A stretch of DNA of 64,000 bases from Quercus robur (GCF_932294415.1 NC_065535.1:94814862-94878861); one strand, 5' to 3'. Numbered from the stretch's first letter, positions 48,145 through 60,930 are shown. Numbers and translations are program-made. The notes: a model not told the origin generated them from the sequence alone.

Positions 48145-49484
48145 GAAATTCGTTTCTCACTCATTTTGGTAAGTCAAGTTACTTATGTTTTTGGAGTTTT
48201 GGGTGTTAATATATTATAGTCCATATATGATTTTGGATGACTCCATTTTAGAAATAGACCTTCCATTTAACAAACAAGAACCAAAATGCTTATAAAAATA
48301 ATTAAAAAAAAGAACCAAAATGTTTGGAGTGTAAATATGTTATGGTTCTATATGTTTTTTTTTTCAAGGCTTTCCATTAGCCTTCTTCTTGCTTATTGGG
48401 CATTTTTGTGGAAAGTAGAATCTTAACCTTTGAGCTTAATTTAGTAGTAAAGCTTTTTTGAAATGAAGCTATAACAGAAAAGATATTTGTTTTCCGCATT
48501 TAGCAAATTATAATGAATAGTGAATTAAAGTTTGGAATTTATAAATCATGAATAGTGAATCATAAAGTTTCATCCTAAAATCTCTAAATTTCAACTTTAA
48601 CCTTAGAAGAATTTTCAGCTTTAAGGATCCTCTTAAATCTTCTTAGCGAAATTGTCAAATATTTTTGTAAGCTCAATTAAAAGAGTTTTAACTTTAACCC
48701 CACCCTTTTCTTTCTCTCTCGAGTAATTTTTAGGTACTTTCGGAGCATGGAGAATGGCTCTCTCTCTCTCCAAAAGCAAAACCAAATGGGCATTTAAAGT
48801 GTTTTTAACACCTTTTTTTTGGGGGGGTCAAACCCATAAAGTTGTGGGATCTCATATAATATAATTCAGAGATTGCAATAAAAAAGAAAGGGGGATTGTT
48901 TAAAACAACAAAAACTAAGAAAGTAAATCTTATATTGCACGTACAATGTAAACTAAGAATTTTCCTATCGATTAAGTGTTTGGCAACGGATAGTTAATAG
49001 TGCAACAAAGTTTTGGATCTATAAATCATGAACGATAGAAAAACTCATAAAATGCATAATAATAAAAATAAAATATAAATAGTATTTCAAAGCTTAGTTC
49101 TAATTTCTTCAATTTTCAACTATAATCTTAAGATTGTTTTCAACTTTTAAAGACCCCCTAAAGCACTTTAGTAAAATTTCCAAACATGTGGTAATTTCAA
49201 TAAATAAATAAAAAGGCTTTAACCCCCCTTTAAACACTTCATAAGATTAAGACTTTAATTTCCTTTTTCATCTTTAGATTTGTCTACTTTGTCAGTAGAT
49301 TAGATAAGATTTGTCAACTTTACATATATCATGTTAGATTTAGATTAGATTTGCCTTACCTAATTTGGCAAAATTCATAAGTATTACTTATTTGGCTTAA
49401 ATTAGCATTGGCTTATAAATAACGAGACTGTTGGTGTTGAAACTTGAAAGTCTGCATAATACCAAGGTGCATTTCTTGCTTAAG

Positions 49485-50337
49485 ATGAAGTGTTTTTCGC
49501 CTTTCGCTCTGTTCATGGGTAGTTTTTTAAAGTGGTAAGTCGATTCTTACTCCTCTCGTTTTAACCAACGAAGTTCCTTCTAATTTTGAAGTTTGGGGTG
49601 TTAAATATATTTAATCTATATATAATCATTGATAACTCAATTTAAAAAAAAAAAAAAATACCTCCTATTTAAATAGTTAATAATGTTCTAACTGTATACA
49701 CGTCCTAGTTTTTCTTTTTCTTCAAAGCTATCCAATATTTTTCATTGTGCTTATTTGTCAGTGTGGTAGAAAGTATAATTTGTCATTTGGATACTTGAAT
49801 TTAGATTTGAATTTTAAAATGAAGGATTTGAAATACCTTAATTCCAAATTATAAATATTCAAGTATGTCATATGGATTTCTAAAATTCTATAGGTTTAGA
49901 AGTTGTTTCAAATTCAAGAATTTTAAAATTTAAAATTCTTGGAGGATTTGTCAAATCCAAATCCTCAACCCTTTTTAAATTATGCAAACAAAGTATTTGA
50001 ATTTTAGTCATCCAAATCCTGCCATTCAAATACACCATAATGGTATAGTACATAGACTGCATAAATTTTCATTGCTATATATTTTTCTGGAATTCTGACC
50101 AAATCAACCAAATCTTGCCATTCAAACACACCATAATGGTATAGTACATAGACTACATAAACAGATCCTACGTTTGGAGAGGTCTACTCTCAACAGTGCT
50201 TTGGAAAAGTCACTGTTGCTCCTCCCTGTACAACGGATAACTGTATCACAGCCAGCAAAAAAGCACATCAACATATTTTATATCCTAATTGCATTTCCAA
50301 CACCGCTTGCTGTTGCGGCTATATAAGGAACAAATGA
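49485..50337 (+). CDS. Candidate secreted cysteine-rich (defensin-like) peptide, two exons
   Basis: A TATA box (49414-49421) precedes ATG 49485, which encodes MKCFSPFALFMGSFLK and then a consensus donor GTG/GTAAGT near 49534. After about 650 bp of AT-rich DNA, an open exon (about 50187-50337) reads VYSQQCFGKVTVAPPC, then TTDNCITASKK and ends NCISNTACCCGYIRNK with TGA 50335-50337. The seven cysteines and terminal CCCGY fit defensin-like/LCR peptides, whose genes normally split a signal-peptide exon from a cysteine exon. The two exons do not join in phase by one or two bases with the obvious splice sites, so the model may be wrong or the gene decayed. The serine in CITAS occupies a position that is Cys in the related peptide at 62750-62956. 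Confidence 0.45.
50011..50163 (+). repeat. 58-bp direct repeat, period 94
   Basis: TGCCATTCAAAYACACCATA and the following ACATAGACTRCATAAA-type sequence occur at about 50011-50068 and 50105-50163, two adjacent near-identical units just upstream of the cysteine-rich exon. Confidence 0.75.
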
Positions 50338-51927
50338 AACTAAGTAGACTTGGAAATGCTACCTTATGAGTTATGTAGTCATGTTGAAATGAATTTCAAG
50401 GAATAAAAAACAATTTCAAAAGAAAATTCATATTGAATGAAATGAGGCTCATTTATTCATTAAATTGCTCCCATTTATTTAGGTGTTATTTAATTAATGA
50501 GGTTCATTTATTAGGAAATCACATTGATGCATTAAAAGCAAAAAAAAAAAAAAAAAAAAACATATATATATATATATTATATAAGATAGAAATTTTACTC
50601 TAGGCTAATCTAAGGGTATGTTTGGTACATTGAACGAGGATTACAACAGGAATTGTAGTAATTTTTATTATTAAGAATATAATGTATTGTAATGTAATAA
50701 CTAAATCTATTCATAAGTTTTTTTTTTTTTTTTAGAGGAAAATCTATTCATAAATTTGGTTCTGAGTTATAAGATTAAAATAAAATTTAAGATTTATTTT
50801 AGGAACTATCTTACTCATACAATTATATTTCCATAAATGGTTATTTTTTAAAATTTGAGACAAATATGTGTTTTTTTTATAATTGTTACATAAATATAGA
50901 ATTTTTTTTTTTGAAAATATATTAATTTTAGAAATTATTGCACCTACTAAGAAATAACTAATATAACCATTTTAGAGATGACTAGTTTTTTCTCATTTTG
51001 AAGAATAGCTATTGATATAGAATGATTATTCCTTATAATAAAAACACTACCAAATTAAAGAATAGCTAAATCTTAAAAATAACTAATACATTACTGTGCC
51101 TATTACAAAATTATGATGAGATTATTCGGTGTACTCAATGTACTACTTATTTTTTCTTTTGCATAAAGGTGAATTTTATATGTACGTATCATGTATAAGA
51201 TTAACATTTGCGTGAAAGGAAGATATAATATACTAGCTAGTATACATAATAATTTAAGTAAATGAGGACAGGAGACCAACCCATTGTCATTAAAAATAAT
51301 AACAGTACTTAATTTATAGATTTTATTATCATCATCATCATTATTATTATAGAAAAGAAGTCAAAAATGATGGGGTAGAGAGAATCATGACATTTGAAGT
51401 GCTTATCTCGTTGAGCCCACACCAATGTTCCAAGTTCCAACTAGTTGAAAAATTACAGTTATGCAAAGGCCACGCAAAGAAAGAAGAAGAATAAAATCGT
51501 GGGTCTGAAGGATGAGTGATGACATGGGGCATTGGCACCGATAATGGTAGCGGAAAGAATGTTAGGTTGAGAATGATCAAATTCTAAGGCCCATATTTTC
51601 CATGAAGTTGTATTTTTTGAGCAAATAGAAGAGAGAATTGACACATACGTAGTTGCAACTTGCATCAACTATTCTTTATGAAAAAAACATTTGCAACAAC
51701 TATTTTGAAACAATACCAAAAGGGTAGGAAGTAAATTAACACGTTAGGTAAACATTAAGAATCAAATTTTCCAAGGACATGTTAAACCAACTAATCCACT
51801 TGGCTTGAGCCGACCCACTAGGATTCTAGTGGTTTCAATGGCAAGGCAAGTAGCAAGCGATGACAGTTCGAATGTTTCAAAACCCCACTCAAACGAGTCG
51901 AGTGTCGGTTTCCCCACTCAGAAACAA
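50338..51927. other. Intergenic, no gene seen
   Basis: Mostly AT-rich DNA with an A-tract and TA repeat at 50540-50575 and several T-tracts. I see no exon or clear element. 51780-51920 is slightly GC-richer and unassigned. Confidence 0.5.
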
Positions 51928-52321
51928 GGATGTCAATACCGTACCGGAGGCCGTACCGGTTTGGCCACCGGTACGATATATTTCGGATACCGGTCAATAC
52001 CGGTGTACCGTTTCGGGTTTACCGCTATTTTTTATATTTATAAATAAATAAATATATATATATATATGTATGTATGTGTTTGTGTGTATATATATATATA
52101 TATATATTATAATAAATATAAAAGTTTACCATAAAACATTTCCTCAATTCAGAACTAATTATTCATGGTTTTAAACTTTAGTATCAATTAAAAGGGAAAA
52201 AAAATAAAAAAAATAAAATTGAAAGCTTAAAAGTTACCATTGCATACTAAGAAAACAAATAATACTAATAAGTTAATGCAAATAAGTTACCATTCTTTCC
52301 TAACAAAAATTCAAAAATTAC

Positions 52322-52352
<31 letters not shown>

Positions 52353-52537
52353 AAACTTTTTTCTGTACCGGCCGGTACGCCCAATACCGGCCGATATTGC
52401 CCGAAATTGGTCGGTATGAGGCCGGTACGGCCGTTATTTTTTCCGGTACGAAACAGGGGGGTTTAGCGTACCGGATTACTGACCGGTACGGTATATTCCG
52501 GCCGTACCGGCCGGTACAGTACAGAATTGACAACATT
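51928..52537. mobile_element. Palindrome-rich element (CCGGTAC family)
   Basis: Both ends carry dense ACCGGT/CCGGTACGG/GGCCGGTAC words: 51936-52030 on the left and 52365-52520 on the right. ATGTCAATACCGTACCGG on the left and, inverted, TACAGAATTGACAACAT on the right behave as imperfect terminal inverted repeats. The centre is AT-rich with a TA microsatellite (52057-52107) and an A-tract (52329-52352). Non-autonomous; no coding capacity. Confidence 0.7.
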
Positions 52538-54298
52538 GCTTAGAAATCTAACAAAATCAAGTCATCCAAACCTAGTTGTGTTTTTCACTATTTCTCTACC
52601 CATATATAGCAGAGATATGGTGTTCTCCAACTAGATCTAGCAAAGAATTTAAAATCTCCAACCAAATCTTGTGGAAACCAATCCCTGTCTCTTCCCGTTG
52701 CTTCTACTCTTTATTTCCATCATTAATCGGTTTTGACCAAATCTAACTACCATACAAGAAGAATTGCAGGGTCAAGATGTTGTTTCTAATTAATTAATAG
52801 TAAGTTTTGTTCCCTTTCACTTGATATGATCAAATTAAACCTACTTTTAATTATTACTATTATTATTATATTTTGGGAGGTTTTATTATTATTATTATTA
52901 TTTCTCAATTTTGTATTTAAAACGTCACTATAAGTGATTTTTTGTCTCCCGTTCGTGTAAAGTGAAAACTCTCTCTCTAACTCCCGCTCCAAAACATTTA
53001 TATATAAAAAAAACACTTTTGAAAACACAAACAACGTCGTTTTTTTTTTGGTAAACACAAACAACGTTGTTGCTCAGATTTATCAGAGGTACTCTTACTC
53101 TTTTCTCTCTCTCTCTCTCTCTCAATATTGTGTAAATTTTTGTTATATGATAATTGATTAACAAACGCCTGCCATTCTCGTTTTCTGACAGACCAATCGG
53201 GTTTTTCAATAACATCTAAGAAAGACTTAAATTTTAGATTTTCTTCACCATTAATAAAAACCCAAATCCCATATTAGTTATGAATCTTATGATAATCATT
53301 CTAAATCTAATTCTTTTTTTTTTTTTTTTAAATGTTTCAGACTCGTTTTTAGGGTTTCTCTGCTTTCTATTCCGTGTTTGTTCTGACGGAAAATAGTTTC
53401 TTGGGAAAAAAAATTTCCACTTCAAGGGTTTATACTTTATAGAAGTTATAATTTTATTGATTTATGAAGTGGGTTCAGCGAAAGTTTATCTCTTTTTAAA
53501 TTTTCCTTCTTTAAATGAAAAAATTTACACATTGGGTTTTTTTTTTTTTTTTTTTTGGGGGGGGGGTTGGGGGGGGTTGGGGTTGGGGTTTTGGGGGTTT
53601 AAGAATTTGTTCTATATTCTAAATTTGTGGTGTGAAAAGTTTCTTTATTAAATTTTAACTTCTCTTGAAAAAAGAAAAAAGAATCCTGTCAAATATATAT
53701 ATTTTCTTGGAAATTGTTATTTTTTAGAATCTGGGTTTAGTTTTCTTCTGAAGAATCAGTTTTTTGTTCAAATGAATTAAAAGGAGAAGGTTTTTCAATT
53801 CAACTCCTTGTTTGGTTGCTTGTAATTTAGAAGATTTTCTTTTCTGTTTCCTTTTTGGGTTATGAAATTGGAGCTGGGGGTTAAATGGTAAATATGCACA
53901 ATATTTGATTGCAGGTATAATGAATATGTAATCTTTGAGCTTATTTCTTTTTAGAATCTGGGTTTAATTTACTTCAAGAGAATTGGTTTTTGCTCAACTA
54001 ATCAATAGGACAACTGTAATAATGATGCTCAATGTTTGGTGGCATGTAAGATATAGAAGAAAATAATTTTTCTTTTCCTTTTTTGGGTTATGAAATTGGA
54101 GCTAGGAATCCAATGGTAAAATATGCATACTACTTTGATTGCAGGTATAATGAATGTGTATCTTTGGACTTCTTTATATATATAGAATCTGGTTATGCCC
54201 TGTTGTAATGTGACATGGAATGCTAGTATTTTTGTAGTGAAACTTATTGTTGGATGATGTTAGTGTAGGAAACAATAAATTACTTTTGGGGTTAGAAT
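52538..54298 (+). other. Promoter and leader region of the bromodomain gene
   Basis: Contains TTA microsatellites (52850-52905), CT repeats (53101-53123, typical of plant leaders), a G-rich run (53557-53597) and two near-repeats of GATTGCAGGTATAATGAATRTGTA (about 53910-53935 and 54138-54162), which look like duplicated splice-acceptor-like sequence. The leader exon borders cannot be fixed. Confidence 0.4.
53557..53597 (+). promoter_or_regulatory. Potential G-quadruplex
   Basis: Four or more runs of at least four G separated by TT or TTTT, directly after a T-tract, with telomere-like TTGGGG spacing. It lies on the coding strand about 700 bp upstream of the bromodomain gene start codon, possibly in a leader intron. 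Any regulatory effect is inference. Confidence 0.6.
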
Positions 54299-57289
54299 AT
54301 GAAGCGTAAGCGAGGGGCACAAGAAAGGAAAACCAAAAGGGGCTCCTGTGGTGAGTAAGAATGAGGTATCCATAAATTTGGTGAGTGCAAATACAGAAGA
54401 TAATTCGGGTTTGGATGGTTTTGGGAATGATAACAAATATGAATCTGGAATGGAGGTTGATACACCTTCTTCAACGGGGACTGACCAGCCGTACAATGTT
54501 GCAAGTATTAATCCCGATGGTTCCATTGATAAGGCAATGGGAAAGTCAGTTGGGCGTGTGAAAGTGAAACTGAGGACAAGTAAGATGTTGGAATCTCAAC
54601 ATACTTCTTCCGATGCACCCACGCACAGTGACACTGATAAGAGTAGCCAGCAAATGGGTTTTGAAAGGCAAGGTGTAGGTCTGGAGAGAATGGAAGATAG
54701 TGCAAACTCATTGCCTATTGGTGTTTCAGGAAATCCAGCTAAGAAAGCTGGGAGTATCAAGATTAAATCGTCGATGATCTTGGGTAATCCAAGTGTTTAT
54801 CAAAGTGGTGGTAGTGCTGCTGTTGCTCAGGGTGAGAGTCCACACCAGAAAGAGCTAAAGATACCTCATCAGGATGCTCAATTTAGTAAGCAAGAACTTG
54901 ATGATTGCTTGACGGTATGTTGGATTGTTTAAGATGAATCTTTGTTTAAACTTCTGATTATGCAAACTTTTTAACATCTTGTTGCTATTTTCTTTTTTAA
55001 ATATCTGCATATGAGCATATTCTTGTCTTCATTTATCCTTCCACAGGTGATAAAGAAGGTAATGAAAATGGATGCAGCAGAACCCTTCAATGTCCCTGTG
55101 GATCCTGTAGCTCTGGGAATTCCTGTAAGTATGAATATGCACAAATACGGTATTTAGTTAGGGTCAAACACTAAAATTATTTATAGTCCACAATGGATGG
55201 TAATTTCTTAGGTTATACCATCATGTTGTCGTACCCTATCTCTTTTATTTGACTAATAAAATTCTTCCCTTGGGGTGGGTGGTGTTTGTTTGGAACCAGG
55301 ATTACTTTGATGTCATAGATACACCAATGGATTTTGGAACGATATGTGGCAATCTTGAAAATGGTGTGAAGTATATGAACTCGGAGGATGTTTATAAGGA
55401 TGTACAGTACATTTGGGAGAACTGCAATAAGTATAACAATAAAGGTGACTATATTTTGGACCTTATGAAGCGGGTGAAGAAGAATTTTATGAAGTATTGG
55501 ACAGCTGCTGGGTTATACAGTGAACAACAATGGGGAACTAAGGGTGAGACTTCTGTGATTATGCTCTCTTCCGGTTAATTCCTTTCAATTTTCTTCATCA
55601 AGCTGAATTTGGTTTGTGCATTTCTTATTCTGTGAGTCTAGTGAATATAGATAAAAATTTGACGAGCAATGCAATTGATGAGTTTTCCTTATCATGTGTG
55701 TTATGATTGTGGTCATTGGCAAAAATTCTGCCTTTTTTTTTTTATAAATATCTTTGCCTTCTCTTGGGTATTCAGGAACTAATTACCTTGAAATATGTGT
55801 TGAATTATGTGCATCCAAATTTCTTGCATGGTCTATTCCTTAATAGTGATCTTAATGTTGTTGTTCTTAGACTTTTTGGATAAATAGGAGCTTTATTACA
55901 AAAAGGGCACACTTAAGTACACAGGAAGCATACTGTTTAAAAATTGTAGTTTAATATTCACACAGTCTAGAAAATCAAGTGAGGAAGAAGAAAAACTGTT
56001 GGTGATTAAGGCAAAGTGTTTATGACTAGGTTTGCACACACAGCTGATAGGTACTTTTTTCTTGCAGTAAGCCTCTGCTGATTTTTTTATGCATATATGT
56101 TCTTGCTGATGCATATGGTATCCGTTTTTTATACTATGTTGTGATGTAGTTACTTGCTTGCCAAGTTAATATGAACTTTAGAGTTATGTATAATGGTGGG
56201 TTCCAATTAGGTCAAATGGTAAAGTCTCTTGTCATTAAATAAGAAATCTGCGGTTTGAACTTTGTCTACTGGTGTTTTGGTGTGATGATAATGAGCAATT
56301 ATTATAAAGCAGATATCATAGATTGAAATTCTATCTATCAAAAAAAAAGTTATGTATATTGAATAACGGCCCACTATGCAATCATCTTGTCTTATTGCTG
56401 GTATAAAGATGCCAGCTCTCATTTTCCTGACAGCAGTCTGAGCATTATTTATTTCCATTGTGATAGGGGCTGAAAGCATTCAAGTGGAGGATGTTTCTGT
56501 GTCCAGTGAAAAGTGCATGTAAAAGGCAGTCAACCAAAGCAGAAGACAGGAAAACGTCATGGGTATTTTTATGCCTATAACTTCTTGCATTTAGTTGCTA
56601 TTATATTCATATGGGAATGCTCCCCAGATACTCCCCCGTCCAAGGGTAAATTTCCATATGGAGTAACTAGTAAAATAGCAGCATAGAAACATCGTAAATG
56701 GAAAAATGCAATAAATAATATTTGGGTCTTTTTGACAATTTTGGTTGTAGGGCCTGTCTACAGCCAAATCATCAGCATGGGTATCATATGGTTTATTGAG
56801 CGAAAAGCAGAGTTAATGTTAGGATGCACATTTGATAAAGGCTATCATTTCTGGTAGTTTTTAGGTTGTATTTGTGCAAAAGCAAATGAACAGGAATTTC
56901 AGATAAGTGATGGAAATTTGAAGGAGTGGAGCACTTTATAATAATTTACAGTCAGCCTAGGTCAAATTGAAAATCAATTGATAACTCATAGCTTTCTACC
57001 AAATCATCAACTAACTTAGATACTGAATAACCCAAATAAGACTAAGGAAAATACTCGAATCAGTAAAATTATCAAATGTGCCCCTTATCTTCAGATTTTA
57101 ATGTTTTTTAGACTGTTAGTACTTTGTTAATTTATAAAAAACCAGAGGAAATTTATTATTGTGTGACGTCTACAATAGGACCCATGGGTTGCCAGCAGGC
57201 CCCATATAGGACCTCTTTTTTATGCTTAATGTGGTTTGCACTAGAAGCTTGCCACTTCTTGACAATGGATAGTGTGAGGACAGGAATTT

Positions 57290-57328
<39 letters not shown>

Positions 57329-59732
57329 TATTTTCCCTGTAATTACTTTTTCCTAAAAATTACTTGTGTGTGTATATATTTATGTAATTAAAAATGATAA
57401 TTCAGTAAGGGAACTGGGGATTTACTTCTCTGGATTTTGAGAGTGATTACTTTCATTGTCAAAATACCAAGAAATCCCAATGAGATAACCCCAAAAAGAA
57501 GTAAAGGTTTGTGACAAGCACTGTGAAGCATAGCAGGTATCATTGTCATCATTTTTTACAATTGCTTTAAGATGCTTGACAGTGATATCAGGTGCATCTG
57601 GATGCTTTCATTTGCTTTTTATAGTGAGTTTATAAAGGAGTGGTTTGAAACTTAAGTAGGAGGTGTGTGTGTGTGTGTCATTGGAATTCTGTGTGGGTGC
57701 CTGTGCGCATCATTAGAGTGCTGTGTGTGCTCACATGCACATTGGAGAGTTTTGGCTTATTATTCTAACAAAAATGGTTCAAAATTTTTTCTTATATTGT
57801 GAAGTTCTCATTTGCAGAAGGCGCCATAAAAATGATTGTTTATGTGCAATATGTGTTCTAAAGCGTCGTAGGAGGGAGCGTGAGGAGAATGCTCGTCTTG
57901 TAAAAGGCCATATAGGAGCTACTGATACTAATTATACTGAGGAGACCCAGCAAGAGGTACAATGAATGAGTTTGACTAATGACTTAATCCAACTTTTTCT
58001 TGACTGTGATTGGATTTTCACTTTGTAGTCTTGCAAATGTTATTTGTAGGTGTAGAGAAGTTTTTACTTATTACACATACACGCAGTATAGGTATACATA
58101 TTTTGAAAGGGATCCCAGGAAATAGCAACTTTTGGGCTATCAAATATTTTTGACAGATCTGATATGCTCTTTTATGACTACTAGGTTTCTGATTTTTGAA
58201 AAATTTAACAGAGACGACATATATGAAAGTTTTATGTTTTTCTTTTTCTTTTTTTCAATAGATGTATTATTATTATTATTATTATTTTAGTTATTGTATA
58301 ACATTATGAACTTTTTTTTGCATTGGCTGTTAAAGGAAGGTCAACATGTGGAAAGTCCTAGTGCTGAAGATCCATCATCAAATGATGAATCACTAGACCC
58401 AGATGCAGATGCTGAGATACAACAGAAAGTAGATGAGGTGAAATTGGATGTTCCTGAGGAGCAGCATGGTCCTTCGGAGGAGAAGCAAGGGGAGGAGGAA
58501 GAGGAGGAAGAAGACGAAGAAGAAGAGGAGGAGGAGGAAGAGAATGAGTTGGAGACTCAAAAGAAACACGAGAATGAAACTCCAGAGCAGCCACAGTTTG
58601 GTGATAGATCAGAGGAGGAGCATGAGAGACAGCCTAAGCTAAGAATTGTGGAGAAGTCAGGAGTTGGAGTCCGAGTTGATACTCAGAAAGAGGATATATT
58701 AATGAGGCAGGAAGCCAAAACTGCTGCAGCTCAACAACAGAAACATAAGGTATTTTGAAAAATCGTTTTGGCATCAATTGTGTGATCTTTAATTTAAATA
58801 TACATAACAACTTGTTCTGCAAATTCATGATGGAGAATGGCATAGCTTTCCTTCATTTTACCACCAATTTACCTTGCCACTAACCTGTTATTTCAAAAGT
58901 ACAGAATTAAACTATAAGAGGTATCATCATTAAATCATTTCAATGTTGGTGCATATATATCAGAATGTGCCTTATAATTATTGGGTAATCTTCGAGCTTA
59001 TCAGGCATGCTTAAAAAATAAGGATGTATTTGCTATTAGCCAAATGTACCTTACATTAATGCTAGATCACCCAAATTTCTGTTGTGGGGGGAATCCTTCC
59101 TTAGTTATGAAAACAGATATCTTAATGCAGGCATATCTATAAAATATCCTTGTCAAGTGGGCATGTCTGTAAAATATCAATAATCTTACTTTGAATTGGA
59201 ATTTAAGATTCTATGCATGCAATTTAGCAGGCTCAAAAGTTTTTTTTTCAAAATTAATTGACTTTGACCTAGTAGTGAAAGGAAATATTAAAATATTTGC
59301 TTTATATGGGAGGTGTTGTTAAAACACAAAAATTTCACGTAGGATGCAATGGAACTTTCTTCAAGCTATAAACAGACTTGAGCTCAAGATAGACCCAAAG
59401 ATTTGAATTTTATTTAATTATGTATTTGTTTCATTAACTTACACTGGACTAGAACTTCATAATTAGATGCTGAACCTTTTAAATGCTGGACACTTTTATA
59501 TGCAAGTTTTACTTACAGTTTGATTTTGTCACAGGAATTACAAGAAAAGCACAAAAAATCTAAAGTGTGTAAGAACCTTGAGCTAGAAAATCCCATGCTT
59601 TTGGACTTATGCGGAATTCTCTTCCCTGACAACCATAAGTCTGTCTGGAGTGGACCCCATTCACTGAATCAGCATCATCGTTCTGCTCGTACTAGTTCCA
59701 TCCATGCAGCTATTGCAACTTTCATGAAATAG
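54299..59732 (+). CDS. Bromodomain protein, seven exons, two single-base frame breaks
   Basis: Bromodomains bind acetylated histone lysines in the nucleus. Exons: 54299-54914, 55047-55124, 55300-55543, 56467-56562, 57818-57956, 58336-58749, 59535-59732 (TAG). The bromodomain is in exons 1-3: FSKQELDDCL, FNVPVDPVALGIPDYFDVI, TPMDFGTI, CNKYNNKGDYI with the acetyl-lysine-binding Asn region. Exon 5 has RRHKNDCLCAICVLKRRRR, a Cys pair with basic run seen in related plant bromodomain proteins. Exon 6 has an acidic tract of about 18 Glu/Asp. ATG 54299 gives MKRKRG, but GGGG at 54314-54317 has one G too many, shifting out of the frame that continues HKKGKPKGAPVVSKN. In exon 4 (96 bp where phase requires 97) a base is missing near 56512, after VEDVSVSSEK, creating a stop. 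Expected length is close to 594 residues. No symbol assigned. Confidence 0.88.
56193..56347 (+). mobile_element. SINE in bromodomain gene intron 3
   Basis: Same family as 7938-8133: GGGTTCCAATTAGGTCAAATGG head, GTGATGATAATGAGC middle and an A-tail. Flanked by AGTTATGTATA (56182-56192 and 56348-56358), an 11-bp target duplication. Sense orientation relative to the gene. Confidence 0.85.
57292..57327 (+). repeat. 36-bp poly-T run
   Basis: Uninterrupted T-tract in intron 4 of the bromodomain gene, possibly the reversed tail of a decayed retroposon. Length may be unreliable. Confidence 0.85.
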
Positions 59733-60930
59733 GTGCTTGTTCTGATGCATGTACACTGGTTGCATAGATCTGAGGTGTTGTTTTGTTTTCCATTTTACAC
59801 TCCTAAAAATTTTATTGTATAGTTATTACCTAGTACAGGATCAAAGCAAAATTGAAAAACTGCTGAATGACATGGATGCCCTTTTTGCAGTGTTTGATGC
59901 TGAAGTGTACTTCTCCTTGCACTTACTATAGGATGCATGTTGTGTCAAAGGAGAATGAGCATGCACAGCTGGACGCTTGTTTTAGAATTACTTCTCTCAC
60001 AAAAGCTGCTGCCAAATGATTTCAAAAGTAGTTTCGAGTCATCAATGCAATGGTTTTCAGGAGTTACTTGGAGGAGGGATATAATATTACATGTGAGATT
60101 GTACATGATCTAGCAAGATTCAAGAATTTGGTTCTTCACCGTGTATCTGCAAATGACAATTCTAACTTGCAAAAGCACATTTTCAGTTTATGTTTTATGA
60201 TGATTTAGATTGCGAATGGTTTATGGCAATGCTTGGATCCTGCGCTTTTTCCATAGTCTGTACTTGACAACCAGGCTAACTAATGTCGCTTTTAGAATAG
60301 TGTTGTAGTGAAACAGGAGTCATGCAAACAGCTTGTACCTTAGATCAAGGCAAAACGTATGTCAGCCAATACCTCTATTTAGATGTATGATCTCCCCATG
60401 CAAAGAGTTTGTAAGCAGAAGCTCTTTGTGCGTGCTAATTCTTCTAACAGTGTCATGTTCACTTTTCATTATAATCCATTCGGCCCGTATAAAGTAAACT
60501 AGCTTGCAATATAGATTTTTATTATATAATCATTTTATAAACTTAGTTTTAAGTGTATTCTTTTTTATTTTTTTAGTTTAACAAAAATAAATAAATAATA
60601 CAATGCAGAGGTCTACGACCAAAGAAGATTACTTTTCAATCAATGTCATTCATTTTCAAGATCCAACCTTCTATAACAAAAAATGGGCACATCGCAGTTA
60701 AAAATTCCAGACAATTACATTGCAGTAAAGTTGCTCTCCTCATGCCTCAGTGACCACCAATCTGTCATAGCATAAGTGCAAATAAATGATTATACATCTG
60801 TAAGCTGTCTTCATCCCATGTCAACCACCAATATTGGCAACGTTGCTGATGGAAAATTTGCTGTACTGTATATTCTGGTGACACAGAAGTTCATGGCATG
60901 TTTTGATGAAACCAAAAATCCATTATACTA
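59733..60930. other. 3' region of the bromodomain gene and spacer
   Basis: 59733-60500 probably holds the 3' untranslated region; 59840-59935 could be a further spliced segment but the frame is short. 60500-60930 lies between convergent genes and holds nothing recognisable. Confidence 0.4.

Larger units (their letters stand above)
47830..49785 (+). repeat. Diverged direct duplication (about 450-600 bp units)
   Basis: 47830-48425 and 49340-49785 share, in the same order, a CTTATAAATA box, an AAGATGAAGTGTTTTT start, a TTTTTTAA(A)GTGG block and a GGTAGAAAGTA(G/T)AAT end, with many substitutions. A SINE interrupts the first unit. The DNA between them holds a second, more diverged repeat pair (about 48497-48710 and 48975-49240). 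Confidence 0.7.

Noticed and set aside
52786-53215. Open frames opposite the bromodomain leader
   Set aside because: They consist of translated microsatellites and A-tracts.
59749-59931. Short frame after the bromodomain stop codon
   Set aside because: Falls in the presumed 3' untranslated region; a few family-like residues were not enough to extend the gene.
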